The notes beneath the pieces were generated by a model that saw nothing but the letters and a program-made list of their open reading frames with translations, had not been told where the DNA came from and searched no databases. A program made the position numbers and the translations under genes. Below, one piece after another: positions 45,832 through 57,100 of a stretch of 64,000 nt of DNA; positions within the stretch are counted from its first letter, which is position 1, and each line of letters opens with the position of its first letter. Source of the DNA: Allacma fusca (Eukaryota > Arthropoda > Collembola > Symphypleona > Sminthuridae); assembly GCA_947179485.1 (NCBI GenBank), contig OX359245.1, forward strand, positions 7,421,001 to 7,485,000. The letters are read 5' to 3'.

Positions 45832-47065
45832 AAGTAGTGCAGGTGAAATTAAACGAAGCTACTTAAACCAACGTCTTTCGGGGTCCTTTTCGGGTCTGCA
45901 TGGGTTTTTAAAGCAGAGGAAAAAATGGACGGATAAGGACGCCGTCCAGAGTGAACTGCAAAAAATCGAGACTTTCAGTTTACATCGGCCAATTAAAAGA
46001 AAATTTAGGAGAAGAAAGGTCCAAGTTAGTCTAGTTAATTCGACATGGTGTGCGGATCTGAAAATACTTTCAGATAAGTGGGTGCCCTATAATAACTGTA
46101 ACAAATGTGTTTGTTGTGTGTTGTTTTGAGTAAGTACGCTTACTGTCGAATGCTAAAGTCAAAGAGTGCGGAGCACGTGGTCGGAGCATTCAAATCTATT
46201 CTGAAAGAAGCTCATCCCATTCGCCCAGATTACCTTTCGACGGACGAAGGTGCGTCAAATTAAATCAAATTAATAGAAGAACTAAGGTAATAAATTTCGG
46301 ACACTTTTATACTGTCATATTTTGTGTTCGTTTTAGGTACGGAGTTTAAATCTCGCGCCTTTCAATCCTTATTGGGGGGAAACGAAATTCAGTGGTATGC
46401 TACTGCTTCCCACATTAAAAGTGGCCCAGCCGAGCGTTTCATTCGCACCCTATTTACAAGAATTCAGCGATACTTGACGCATAGAGGTACGCTTAAATTT
46501 GACGACAAGCTACAGGACTTTGTGAACACCTACAACCACACCACCCACAGCACAATTAATCGGACGCCGGCATCTGTAAAATTCGAGGACAGTTTTGATG
46601 TGTGGAGGCACATGTATAAGAAATATATACAAGAAAAACCCTTGGCCAGAAAGCAACCAGCACTGGCAGTCGGAGATCATGTCCGTATTGGGAAAAACAA
46701 GATCATTTTTGAAAAACGTAGGCAGGGGAGGGAATTTGAATTATATTGATTTTTAATACAATTAAGTGCGGCAAATTATTTTTAAACTCTGTTTAGGCTA
46801 CTCGGAAAATTTCTCTCGGGAGATATTCGCTGTAAGTAAAGTACATCCAACAATACCTTAAACATTCAGCCTAGTTACACTGGGCACAAACGAGCCACTG
46901 GAGGGCAAATTCTACGTCGAAGAGCTGTCACCGGTGAAACAAGAGAGGAGGAGAGACGCTAGAGATTCACCGGTGCCCGAGTGGGAAGAGGTTCCCAAGG
47001 AAGATGTTGACCAACCAGAATTTGGCGCCGAACCCGGAACCGACACCAAAATGGGTGACGCTTAG
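45791..47065 (+). pseudogene. Polinton integrase (DDE, rve-type), disrupted
   Basis: The N-terminal part (FSGLHGFLKQ, TFSLHRPIKRKF) and catalytic core are typical of Polinton integrases. Core residues are D in WCADL (46055-46057), D in STDEG (46243-46245) and E in PAERF (46432-46434), so the DDE triad is kept. Introns at 46250-46336 and 46718-46796 fit in phase. The C-terminal module (NEPLEGKFYVEEL) is in the last exon. Breaks: a 1-nt frame change between about 46093 and 46104, and an in-frame TAA at 46859-46861. It would join the element into host DNA. A Ser-rich N-terminus of GGGSSSS type is specific to this copy. Confidence 0.88.
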
Positions 47066-47160
47066 CAGTAAATGCAGTGAGAGCTCAACCCCAAACAATT
47101 TAGTTGTAGCATTTAGAAATCCTATCGTCTGTCCACACAGTACATACGAAATTGGTGTAG

Positions 47161-48610
47161 TTGAGATATTTACCACGTGACCCAAGCAGCGAGGTTAATC
47201 CTCTCCCGAGCCCCGACAGTACTCCAGCAAATAAACCGGTCGTCCCACCTCCACCGCAACCACCGCCACCACCACCACCTTTATTTCTAAATATAAAAAT
47301 TTCAACAGTGAAACAAATTACGTTCACAAACACTACCGACAGCTTAATATATTTTGTGGGTCATTTAAACGATCTTCTAAAGGAGAAAAAACTTCCAGTG
47401 TGGTTTAAGTTGACGATAATTGCGAACAAGCCGGAATTGGAAGTACTGCTTGAAATCACGGTGGGCCAGCTTGACCGGAATGAACATCTGCGCATTCCAA
47501 CGAAATTGGCAACCCTGTTTGGATTTGAGAGATTACATTTTTACCTGGGGACTTATTCTGCGAAGGAGACATGTACACAAAGTTCTTTTAGTCGATTAAT
47601 TGGCCAGAATGAAACAATTGAACTTGAGTTGGTTAAGTATGCGAATGAGAACGTATCCACTGACAATATTATATTTCTTGACAACATTTACGAGTCCTTG
47701 TACGCGTACATATTTGACAGCCACGAGTCATTAAACGTATTCATAGCAACTCTTAATAACCGTTTGGATAGAAATCATTATGACTTGAAATTTACTGTGC
47801 TAGCGGGTGGAAATGTACAGCTGGATTTTAAGTCCTACTCCACAAGGGACAAGGGAGAGTTTGTAATTTTATCCCCCAAAATAGTGGACATTTTTGGCTT
47901 TTCAAGCAATAAGTTTGGAGTAGGGACACATTACAGCAGTCGCCCAGCCAGCGACGCAGAGTTTAAAAAACTGCAAGCCAGAGAAAGGATTTATTTTACA
48001 TTCGGTCCATTTGGTCGGCAATTCTATTACATGTCTGAGCCCCAAAGTCGTGATGTAGACGATGTTGTTGCGGGTATAAATGCAACATTTGCGTCTCAAA
48101 AATATAATGAATTTAATATTACATTTAACATTGAAAACGGGAAAGTATTTGTTGAGAGTTTGCCTCCATTTGTATCGATTTTTTTGTCTGTAGCATTAAA
48201 TAGTTACTTTGGTATCCCTGAGAACGTCGTGTTTAGGAATGGGACAAGCTACACAGTGTCCGCAGCCATTATCGCCGAGGAAAACCAAGAGAATTTTAGA
48301 AATGACAACCCAGGAGCATACTTCCTTCCCCCGAGGCAGGGGATCCCAAGCGGTTGTTAATTTTGACAGATTGCATAGAAAATAAGTACTATGGCAATTT
48401 TACGGTCCCCTTATTGAGAGATGTAGAATTGCAAGTTGACCAGTATATAAAACCAACAACAATTACATTCGAGCCAGTTGTCTATCTCGGAATGAATACG
48501 AACGTGCTGCAAAAATAAGAGTCAAGTTTGTGGACGAGTTTTTGCGAAACATTGATTTTCACCCAGATTCTGAGACACTGGTCAGTCTTCATATACGGCC
48601 CAAGTACTAA
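47161..48610 (+). pseudogene. Polinton minor capsid (penton-like) candidate, disrupted
   Basis: The 399-residue first frame has a Pro-rich N-terminus and at least three repeats of a module with a hydrophobic strand, GF/GI and then a Ser/Tyr segment (TLFGFERLHFYLGTYS; DIFGFSSNKFGVGTHYS; SYFGIPENVVF). This resembles the proposed Polinton PX/minor capsid family. Homologous text continues in two other frames after 48357 and after 48512 (inside an A run), up to a TAA at 48608-48610, so two 1-nt frame changes are needed. It lies just upstream of the major capsid gene, as expected. The start is unresolved: the frame opens after an AG at 47159-47160 with TTG and no nearby ATG. Confidence 0.5.
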
Positions 48611-48611
48611 A

Positions 48612-48933
48612 ATGAGAGAAGTTGTGTGCAAAGACGACGAAGAGGCTTGTACTCTGGCCCCACCCCGGCGTTCCAAGTTTGACGAAAACAGGCGGAAATG
48701 GACTTTCAACAGAAAGTTCTTCTTATCTGGTTCCACTAACCCAATCCAGGAAGCAATCCGCCTCTGGAAGTCGGCGTCGGAGGAGGCAAACTGGTGGTAG
48801 GGTGAGAAAACGAAAAACGCAAGTAGGCGGACGAAGACGAAGACGGACTAAAAGGCAGAGGCCCATGCAAATTGGTGGGGCAAGACGTAGGAGGTGGACG
48901 GTGGGTGTGAGGAGAAATTGTGCGCGAAAATAA
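48612..48933 (+). CDS. Small basic Arg-rich protein, possible DNA-condensing core protein
   Basis: The ATG at 48612 lies one base after the preceding stop. That frame reads an acidic-to-neutral N-terminal part to 48800. A second frame over 48750-48933 gives an Arg-rich tail with repeated QTGG/QVGG/QIGG spaced by RRRRR and RKRK. Either one gene with a 1-nt frame change or two small ORFs. Arg-rich small proteins next to capsid genes are known as core/condensing proteins in adenovirus-like systems; the role here is only suggested. Confidence 0.4.
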
Positions 48934-48962
48934 TAACATCAGCCTAAGCTGCCATTAATAAT

Positions 48963-50409
48963 ATGGAATCAACAATATTTGAGGGGGATCCCACTGTATT
49001 CAGTGGGTTTACTGAATCTATTCGGAGTGAACTATTGCCCTTTGCGAATTACCCAACAGACATTTCCACGTTAAACAGCACGGATTACATTCCTTTCTAC
49101 CCCATAGAGTATATTTCAGACAACTACCAGCCAATCCAGTTTGTCGTTTCGGGAGATGGGCAGAGATACTTTGATTTAGCGGATAGCTTTTTGAAAATCA
49201 AGGCCAAGATTGTGCAAAGCAATGGAAACGTTTGCGATGCAAATGATGACGTCTGCCCTACAAACCTATTCTTTGACGCATTGTTTTCCAACGTCCAGTT
49301 ATTTTTAAACAACGTTCAAGTGTCCGACTCTTACAATAACTACCCACATTTGGTGTATGTCCACAAGGTTCTGTGCAGCTCGCCACAGGAGAAATCTGGC
49401 AAATTGCAAGATTCGTTCTACTACCCAGACGATAAATTCAATGCCTACGTCCCTACAGACGGTGGCGTGAAAAATTCACAGCAGTTTGTCGTCACGGGAA
49501 ATATAATTGCCAATTTACTGATGCAGACACGCTATTTGCCAGCCAGTGTCGAATTTAAACTCATTTTACGCCGATCAATTCCTGAATTTTGCCTGGATTC
49601 CAAAAGTGATTCCAAGACTGGAATATCTGGTTGTCCCTATACCGTCGTGATTAACGAGGCCACCTTGTATATCAGCCGGAAAGTCGTTTCCCGAGGAGTT
49701 CTTGATTTCCATCGTAAAATGCTCAATGAGGGGAAGTCCTTTAAGTTTCCCTGTCCGACGACAGAACTAAAATGCATTAACATAGCCTCGGGACTGTCTA
49801 GCTACATATCTGACTCTATAATCCTACCTCGAATACCAAAGTGTATAATTGTTGGATTTGTCTCTACGGCAGCCTCCCTGGGCAAACTGTCAGCCAGTGC
49901 TTTTAATTTTGAACACAAGAACATTTCCAATATAAACGTTTCGTGGAACAACGACACGATCGAGCAGAGGGAATTCACGTATGAATTTCAAAATGGGACC
50001 GCAGGATGTCTTGATTTCACATTCGCCCTCAGGTCGTTGAGGCGACTGGCTGCCTCGCAAATTGTTGGAAACGGTATAACATCAGATACGTGGAGAGACG
50101 GTAAAAACAAATACCTACCAATATTTACATAACCATGTACCATAAACAAAAAAAATTCTTTCATAATAATTTGAACAATAACTCTAAATAATATATTATT
50201 TTTTGTGTGGATTGTTTACAGGCTATGCCTTTACTTGCATAGAACTGCTGCCATTATCTTCCAATTCGTTGTCGGTAAATAAGGCGGGGCAGTGCAAAAT
50301 TTCCCTGAGGTTCTCTCAAGTTTTAACGGAAAATATCACCGTGATAATGTTTTTGCTCGGCCAAACCTGTATCGAAATTGATAAGGCTCGGAACGTCACA
50401 ACAGATTAG
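48963..50409 (+). CDS. Polinton major capsid protein, F54H12.2-like (441 aa, one intron)
   Basis: Exon 1 (48963-50100) ends ...GAGACG|GTAAAA. The intron is 50101-50221 with TTTACAG; exon 2 is 50222-50409. The phase-1 join leaves no stop and gives 441 codons, the size of the F54H12.2-like family that I take to be the double jelly-roll major capsid. Typical features are the N-terminal YIPFYPIEYISDN, VSGDGQRYFDLADSFLKIKA and NLFFDALFSNVQLFLNN blocks, and the C-terminal EIDKARNV signature in exon 2. It would build the icosahedral shell together with the upstream penton candidate. It appears intact, unlike its neighbours. Confidence 0.8.
50101..50221 (+). other. Intron of the major capsid gene
   Basis: 121 nt, GTAAAA...TTTACAG, AT-rich, with several stops in frame. 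Reading through it would cut off the conserved C-terminus. Confidence 0.8.
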
Positions 50410-50479
50410 ATTTATTAGCAGCACCAGTAGCAACAGCTGAGTAGTAACCTACTCCTCCTCCTCTGCCTCCCCGAATCTT

Positions 50480-51149
50480 TCATTCAATACAAAAAAAAGA
50501 TGAATACGTCCGTGGCTTACATGTACTTTACAATTCGAAATGCCTTGATATCCCGATTGAGGTCTGTGCTGCGGACAGAGTCGAAGAAGTTGTTGGTGGC
50601 ATCACAAAATTTCCCACAGCCGTAATTATAAACACATCCAGAAGCTTTGAACCTGGTACATATAGTAATAATAATTATGAAAATTTTGCTTCGTTAAAAA
50701 CTACATAATATCGCGTGTGTGTAATTTTTACATTTATAATTTTAGGCGAGCATTGGATTGCTCTGTACACTATATCCTGAGCGAAGTGCTATTATTTGGA
50801 TTCATTTGGTCAATCAATTGACACTTATAAACACGTGGAACTACCCACATTCCTTCGAATTGTCAACGAAAACTGCAAAACTTTGCAGAGTGGCTCCAGT
50901 AATGCCTGTGGATTCTATTGTATTTTATTCCTCTATTGTATGGGCTTGGGGCAAAGTGCTGAAAAATTCCTCCGTAGGTTTGGCAGAAATACGCGGCGTA
51001 ATGATTTCGTGGTTACAAATTTTGTAAAAAACATTAATGGATTTAATCCCTATGGAATTTATGATAAGGCAAACAATTTACAAATAAATAAAGCAAAATG
51101 TCTATGTAGAACAACATATAGTAATGGGTATTCGTCTTGTTTACGTTAA
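50480..51149 (+). pseudogene. Adenain-like cysteine protease (PRO), nonsense codon
   Basis: Exon 1 runs from an unresolved start (near 50480-50500) to 50655, the intron is 50656-50745 (GTACAT...TTTTAG), and exon 2 runs to 51149. Catalytic elements are His in EHWIALY (50751-50753), Asp in LDSFG (50799-50801), Gln in LQSGSS (50885-50887) and Cys in NACGFYC (50907-50909), the order of adenovirus/Ulp1-type proteases. A TGA at 50778-50780 lies between His and Asp in an otherwise open frame. The enzyme would mature capsid proteins. Position between capsid and ATPase genes is usual for Polintons. Confidence 0.82.
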
Positions 51150-51299
51150 CAATTATTGAAATTAAAAAAAACGAATAAAAACTGGTTGTAAATGGTGATG
51201 GTATACCAGTGGGCTTGCGTACTCTCATTTGTGCACACACAAACTTTCTTTCTTTCTTTCTTCCGTTCCCAGTTCATCGTTCTTTTTTTTCAAACGTCT

Positions 51300-51956
51300 A
51301 TGGATTATGAGAATAGAATTCCGTGTCAAATCCCGGTTCCATCAACGATCCAGATATATGGTCAATCAATGACCGGAAAGACCCGCATGGTGTTGGAATT
51401 AATTAGGAGGCGAAACGAAATATTTACGGAACGTATAGAAAAGGTCATTTTTCTATGTGATTATATTGAAGACGAGTTTACAGATTTTCAACCTAATGAC
51501 CCGGAAGTGTCTTTTTTAACTTCGCTTACTGAAGCACAAATTAGTGCGAATTTGTTTGTAGTTGTGGACGATCAACTCTCGGCTTTAAAAAAGCGCTGTG
51601 AGCTATCTGAGTTAGTGAACAATTTATTTACAAAAATCTCCCATCATCGAAAGGTGTGTGTTGCTGTAATCCTACAACAGCCTTTTGTTTCCACCATACG
51701 AGACAGCGTACTTAATACACAAATATTATTTCTCTTCCCCTTCAACCGTGATAAGTGGATCATACGCTACATTGCAAGTCAAGTGTGCCCCGATGACACT
51801 GCATTTATCAGAGCAGCCTATGACCGCGCACTTAAATCCAGAGACTTTAGCTACCTCATGTTAGACTTCCACCCCCACCACCGACGGTTTCGATACTTTG
51901 CTCGAAATAATATATTTTTGTCCGACGAAACCTGTGAGGTATACGGTCCAAAATAA
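51300..51956 (+). CDS. A32-like genome-packaging ATPase (FtsK/HerA), 218 aa
   Basis: ATG 51300 is preferred over earlier codons because the upstream extension is hydrophobic and atypical. Walker A is GQSMTGKT (51360-51383), and Walker B is the hydrophobic strand LFVVVDD (about 51550-51573). A sensor-like ILQQPF follows. Length and motifs fit the packaging ATPases of Polintons, which drive genome entry into the capsid. The frame is intact and no intron is needed. Confidence 0.88.
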   Translation: MDYENRIPCQIPVPSTIQIYGQSMTGKTRMVLELIRRRNEIFTERIEKVIFLCDYIEDEFTDFQPNDPEVSFLTSLTEAQISANLFVVVDDQLSALKKRCELSELVNNLFTKISHHRKVCVAVILQQPFVSTIRDSVLNTQILFLFPFNRDKWIIRYIASQVCPDDTAFIRAAYDRALKSRDFSYLMLDFHPHHRRFRYFARNNIFLSDETCEVYGPK

Positions 51957-52095
51957 CGTTTGACCCCGCCAAACTTCCCACTACCGGAATTCACGACAAG
52001 GGAGATGCAAGTAGAGCGTTCATGATTGGAAATGTGAGCATTTGTACGAAATATTACTGGCTCCAAACAAACTCCACTACGAAACATTAATTTAA
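51957..52095 (+). other. Short intergenic gap after the ATPase gene
   Basis: No ORF or strong signal seen. Confidence 0.4.
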
Positions 52096-52416
52096 GAAGC
52101 GTCAAATGAAACGTTGTTGGCATTGTGCGATCTATTTTGTAACCTAGACGTATTTTTAACAAGTCCATTACCAAGTGCTACAAGCAGGCGCTTACAATAT
52201 ATTTTCCGAGGACTGTGTCGGCGTAGGGAACTATCTTCGGATGGTGGTGGAGGCAACGTCGGCGTCAGAACATCCAAATCGCAGCAGCAGCAGTCCCTCA
52301 TACAGGTATTGTTGAGAGAAGAAAAAACTGTAAGAGCTGTCTTGGCTACAGTATACAAGTGTATTTTTAATGTAGAGTGCATGTTAGGCTTTTCTGTTGA
52401 CGGCGATGGAGGGTAG
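52096..52416 (+). CDS. Small unassigned ORF (~106 codons)
   Basis: Open from just after a TAA at about 52093 and lacking an ATG near its beginning, so it may be an exon. It has a hydrophobic start (LLALCDLFCNLDVFL), an Arg patch (RGLCRRREL), a Gly/Gln-rich linker and a second helical part (VRAVLATVYKCIFNVECML). No known family. It keeps the plus-strand gene order. Confidence 0.3.
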   Translation, partial: EASNETLLALCDLFCNLDVFLTSPLPSATSRRLQYIFRGLCRRRELSSDGGGGNVGVRTSKSQQQQSLIQVLLREEKTVRAVLATVYKCIFNVECMLGFSVDGDGG

Positions 52417-52441
52417 TCGGGCAATTAATATATATAAGGTC

Positions 52442-53103
52442 ATGCCACCAGAATTATATTTTAAACTCTTGAATATGTACAACGAACAACATTAAAATAC
52501 AGTAGTAAAACAAAACAAAAAACAGCCGGCAGAAACAACTGTGGATGTGCAGACTGCCGTCGAGAATAGCAAAAGTCATAACGAGCAACCAACCCGTAAA
52601 TCATTCTCGAACGACTAAGGGTCGACCACGAGTACGAGTACGAAGGGGAAAGATACTCCCACTAAAACTGTGACTGAAAAGCAAAAACTTCAAAGTGCAA
52701 AGAAGAATCCTTGTTTTTCGACAATCGAGGCGGTAGTCGAGGAGGATGAGCGTGAGCACGTAAAGGTGATGGGAGGAGGAGGAGGAGGCGTGGGAGCTGG
52801 AAAGACTAATACTGAGTCTCATTCCCCTGAGGAAATTTGTGGAGAGGCCGTATCTCAACAGCGAGCAGACAAAAGCAGAATTTTGGCCACCACACCCATC
52901 ACCACCACCTTACCACAGGCTGTAGAAAATACGGTGGAGGAAAAAACAGTGCAATAAAACATTGGAGTCCGATTGAATACCAAGCAGCGCAATTATTAAA
53001 TAAATCAACGAAAGGGAAAGGTACGAACAGTGTAGTACGACTCCGCCGTAAACGGAACAGCGTGCCACGAGAGGCAAAGAGAAACAAAGTAGTGCTGCTG
53101 TAG
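52442..53103 (+). pseudogene. Unassigned hydrophilic protein gene, disrupted
   Basis: From ATG 52442 (PPELYFKLLNMYNEQH) the same frame stays open to 52957 except for two TAA codons at 52493-52495 and 52616-52618. After 52957 a basic stretch (VRLRRKRNSVPREAKRNK) follows in another frame to 53103. Three long open pieces in one frame separated by single stops suggest a decayed gene of ~170-220 residues. The middle is Thr/Lys-rich, then acidic with a Gly run. Function unknown. Confidence 0.35.
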
Positions 53104-53266
53104 AGAGTGGCGGAAGGTGAGGAATTTTCCGCCAAAAACTTTGCCCAAATCAAGGAAGGAGAGGAAATTTAAAAGCATAAGAAGACGCTAAGGCTTGGAA
53201 TTTACTTTAGTATTCGCACATCTCTTGGCCAGTACAATACATACACTGTGAATATTCTTTCGAGAA

Positions 53267-53785
53267 ATGAAGAAATTACACCGAATTTACTTTGTACTCT
53301 GCCTCCAGTTTGTGTTTCCGTCTACCACCACCTTGGCTTTACGCACTTCGATCATCTCCCCATCAACATCATCGTCATCATCCGTTTCAAATAACAGTGG
53401 TGTCACTTTCGGGACAAACAATTCGACTGGCTCCGTCGAAATTTCAGCTGAGGATTTAATTGTGAAAAAATATTTAAGCAGACGGGCTTCCAAAGCAGCC
53501 AATGACTTTATATTTGAAATACTTGAGAATGAAAAATCTTTAGTAAAAACATTTCATTTGTTGCTTCATTGCCTTTCTCACGACGACCACGACTACTTGG
53601 GCGACGACATCATTTTACACACTACACACCCCAAAGTCGAGGTTAATAACCTGGAAAGAAAAATTATTACTACATTGTGTGATTCCAAGCAGTGGCAGAA
53701 GAAGCAAGAGCAGTCAGAGCGAGCCAGGTTTGAGGAGGTTGGAAATTGCTTGGAATTTACTAATAAAAGTAACTCGCTACAATAA
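53267..53785 (+). CDS. Unassigned protein with possible signal peptide (172 aa)
   Basis: Starts MKKLHRIYFVLCLQFVFPST, a plausible secretion signal, then a Ser/Thr-rich linker and a charged helical C-terminal half (residues about 60-172) with HDDHDY. No second membrane segment. No family recognised. It sits between the structural genes and PolB on the same strand. Confidence 0.45.
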   Translation: MKKLHRIYFVLCLQFVFPSTTTLALRTSIISPSTSSSSSVSNNSGVTFGTNNSTGSVEISAEDLIVKKYLSRRASKAANDFIFEILENEKSLVKTFHLLLHCLSHDDHDYLGDDIILHTTHPKVEVNNLERKIITTLCDSKQWQKKQEQSERARFEEVGNCLEFTNKSNSLQ

Positions 53786-54101
53786 TAATTATTATTGTTA
53801 TTTATTATTGCTATTACACAATTGTGAATGAAGGTTGTGACTTTGTGGTTTTAGTCAATCACCTGATATTACACGACATCATATTATAATATTTGCAGTG
53901 CTGTACGTTTTGTGTGCCATGATGGCGATGCAAGTTGCGATAAAGTCGTTCTGGTTTTTACAAGAAAAACTTGTAGCACAACAATGCGGCGGGGCAATGA
54001 GAAAACAGCGTCGGCGTACTACTCTGTGCGAAACGGCCGATGGCCATGATGAAATCATCGATAACTTGTGATTTATTTGAAATTCGCATTTCTTTTCCAA
54101 A
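53786..54101 (+). other. Intergenic, upstream of PolB
   Basis: AT-rich just after the previous stop. The short minus-strand ORF here has no domain features. Confidence 0.4.
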
Positions 54102-57100
54102 ATGGCCGATGATGATAGTGACTTTTCTGGGACAGAATACCCACGTGCAACTATCTCCGGTAGATTTAATTACGTAAGTATGTTGTTTGAAATATACCGT
54201 AGGCAGGCTAATTTATTTGTGAAGGCATTTTTATTAAAATACTGTTGCGATATTTTAAACACAAAATAATTATTTTTGTATTTTCCCCTGGGTGTAGGTT
54301 TTTCATTTCTCTGTGCCCAACTGCCCATTCTACTGCCGTAACAAAATTCCATATGACAGACATATTTTGGCGGAACATTTTTGCCCCGTGTGTTGAAAGT
54401 ATTGCGTTGATATTCGAGTCCATGTATGTCGTAGTCGAGAAGAGACCAATCAAGTTGGGGATGGCGGAAAAGTAGAGGCGCCTCCGGCGGAGAATTTCGT
54501 CATCGCCTCCACATCCAGTGCCACTGCCGCAGCAGCAACAACCCCTGATCGGACGTCTTCTCCTCCTCCTCCTCCACAACAACAACAACAACAACGACTG
54601 GATTTGTCCGTCTTTAGAGAATTCAGCAGGTCTCATCATGGAGCTATAATCTCGTATGTCCATCATTTTACAGCAGAAGATATTGTACATATTGATGACG
54701 TGTTTAGTAGGAACTTTGAACCCCTAAAAAAATTATTAAAACTACTTATCCGCTTACAGGGATCTTTGAGAATCTCCTTGAAATTGGGTGTGGAGCTTGA
54801 GCAGACTGTTGTACAGGGTGAGGAGGTTATACGAACTAAGCTCATCTTGTTTTTATTCCAAAGTGAGCATCATATACTGTTTACAACAGAAAACATTTCC
54901 AATGTAATTATGGGTTGCGCAGATGATATTGCAACCAAACAATCCGTTTTTATTCAAAATGGGAGCAATTTCCATGTAAAGTTAATTAAATCATTAGAGA
55001 TTAAAGTTGCTGAGTATCGGCCACTGGAATCAGTTCAAATTCGTGAGTACATAAAAATGCCCTTTAGGGCTCAGGGCATAATCAATTTTAAGACGAAAAC
55101 AGAATGTTTCAAGGTATGTGTCACTGCCGGCCTTTTATGGGACGAAGCAGTAGCGGCCAACAAACTAATTCCAAAGCATAAGAAATATAACTTGAAAACC
55201 TGTAGGACATGGCGCCGGTATTACTCAAAACTTGATTTTACCGGAGTGTGTACTGAGTGCCAAGATATTAGTGGGATTTATGATAGAATCAGTCGGTTCG
55301 AGACTAATAACAAGGTGTGCGTTAACATTCTGTCACACGAAAAAAATAAACGCGTGCTTGTCATACGTAGGAGCGCCTTCGCATACTCAAGAACGGTCAA
55401 TTTATTTTTGATTAAGATACCAGCGCCGCCAAATGTTGGTGGTGGTGGTGGAGTAGAAGATCGAGACAAGTTCCATTTTGTACTTGTAAATTCTATGGAT
55501 AAATTTTTGGCCCGTTTAAGCCCAAGAAAATGTAATACTCGCGTTTGTAAAGAATGCCTACTCTATTTTAGTACGGAAAAACCCTTGGGCGCCCACATCA
55601 CTAACCAGTGCACGCTGAATGCAGTCAATAATATAATAAATATCGCAAATGGCAACCAATGGCAAATAATAGATGAGCCCACAGAAAATATTCCACCCAT
55701 CGGAGCAAAGCTAGAGTTTAGTCGATTTGATTTAACGTTGCCGTTCCCATTTGTCATACACGTTCCAGGGTGGGGTGGAAAAGAACAGAAATGGCAAACC
55801 TACAAATGAAGAAGACGCTGATTCCGGTGGTTTAAGGGCATATTCATTTGTGATTGTACGCCGAGATTCAATGGAACTCAATGGTAATAAAATTACAAAA
55901 AATACGCATGTTGTAGCTGTAGAGCATTACTTGGCTGAAGACGGAACATGTGTGACGGAGCGGTTTTTTCAGCGAATGTTTTTCTTGGCCCAACAGATAT
56001 TGACGGTCATTCGGAATACAAATTTATTTCGCCAGCCGACGATGGACGAGCTAGTCGAATTCGAACGTATAAGCCATTGCCAGCTTTGCCAGTCCACCTT
56101 TACAAATAAAAGTAAACTGAATAGTCAGTAGTTATAAAATACCTTGGGATTATGAAATTTGGCAAGATGGGCTGACGACAATTTCCGATGAGGAACAACA
56201 AATAATACTAGATTATGAAGATAAAAATATCTACCAGACCTGTTTAACAAAGCCTGTACTCCGGACACTGCATCACAACCATTTTGGCGAGGGAGGAAAA
56301 ATTGAAGCTGTTATATGTCAGTACTGTAACTTGAAAATCCTATCAAAGACGTCCGTACCAGTTATTTGTCATTCGACGCGTCCTCTGAATTTCAAATCTA
56401 TAATACATGGTCTAAGCGCTGGTCTATACAAGACTTCCGATATAAAAGTACTGGCGAAATCTCCAAATGAAATTTTACAGATTGAAATAGCTTCTGATAA
56501 TATGTATATTCCCAAGCTGGTTTCGGGGATGGACAATGGACCTGGCGGTCAGTTTACAGGCCGGACCCGAAAGGCAAAAATGAGAATCACTAATTCCACG
56601 AATTTTGTAAACGAACCAATATTCGAAAGTTTTTCTGCCAGTCTGGGGCTGGGGGAGTCTAGCTCAGCGATTATTTTGGAGAAATGCCTGAAGTCATTTT
56701 TCCCTCGTGTCATTATCCCCACCGATAAGCTGCAGGCGACGACACAATTGATTTGTAAATTACCCTTGCTAGAAAATATCCTCGAACAGGATCTACTGCT
56801 GCCACCGGATGTGGAAGAATCCACTCGGAACCCCCGTCGTCGGCTCGTCAGTTTAAAGAGGAAATCGGAAAGGCGAGAATCGAGGCAAGACGAATTGAAT
56901 CACATTGACGATAAACAATTCCGTAGCTTTAATTTACTCTGCCAGATGTTTGAAATTAATGGCCTGGCTGGCCTTAAGCAATTTTACAATTGTATCGAAT
57001 CCAGTATGCTTGCCTGCTTTTGGGAGACGTACAGGCAGAGCGCATACAATTCATTTAAGCTGGACCCTACCGGAGTTCCCACAATATCGGCATATACATT

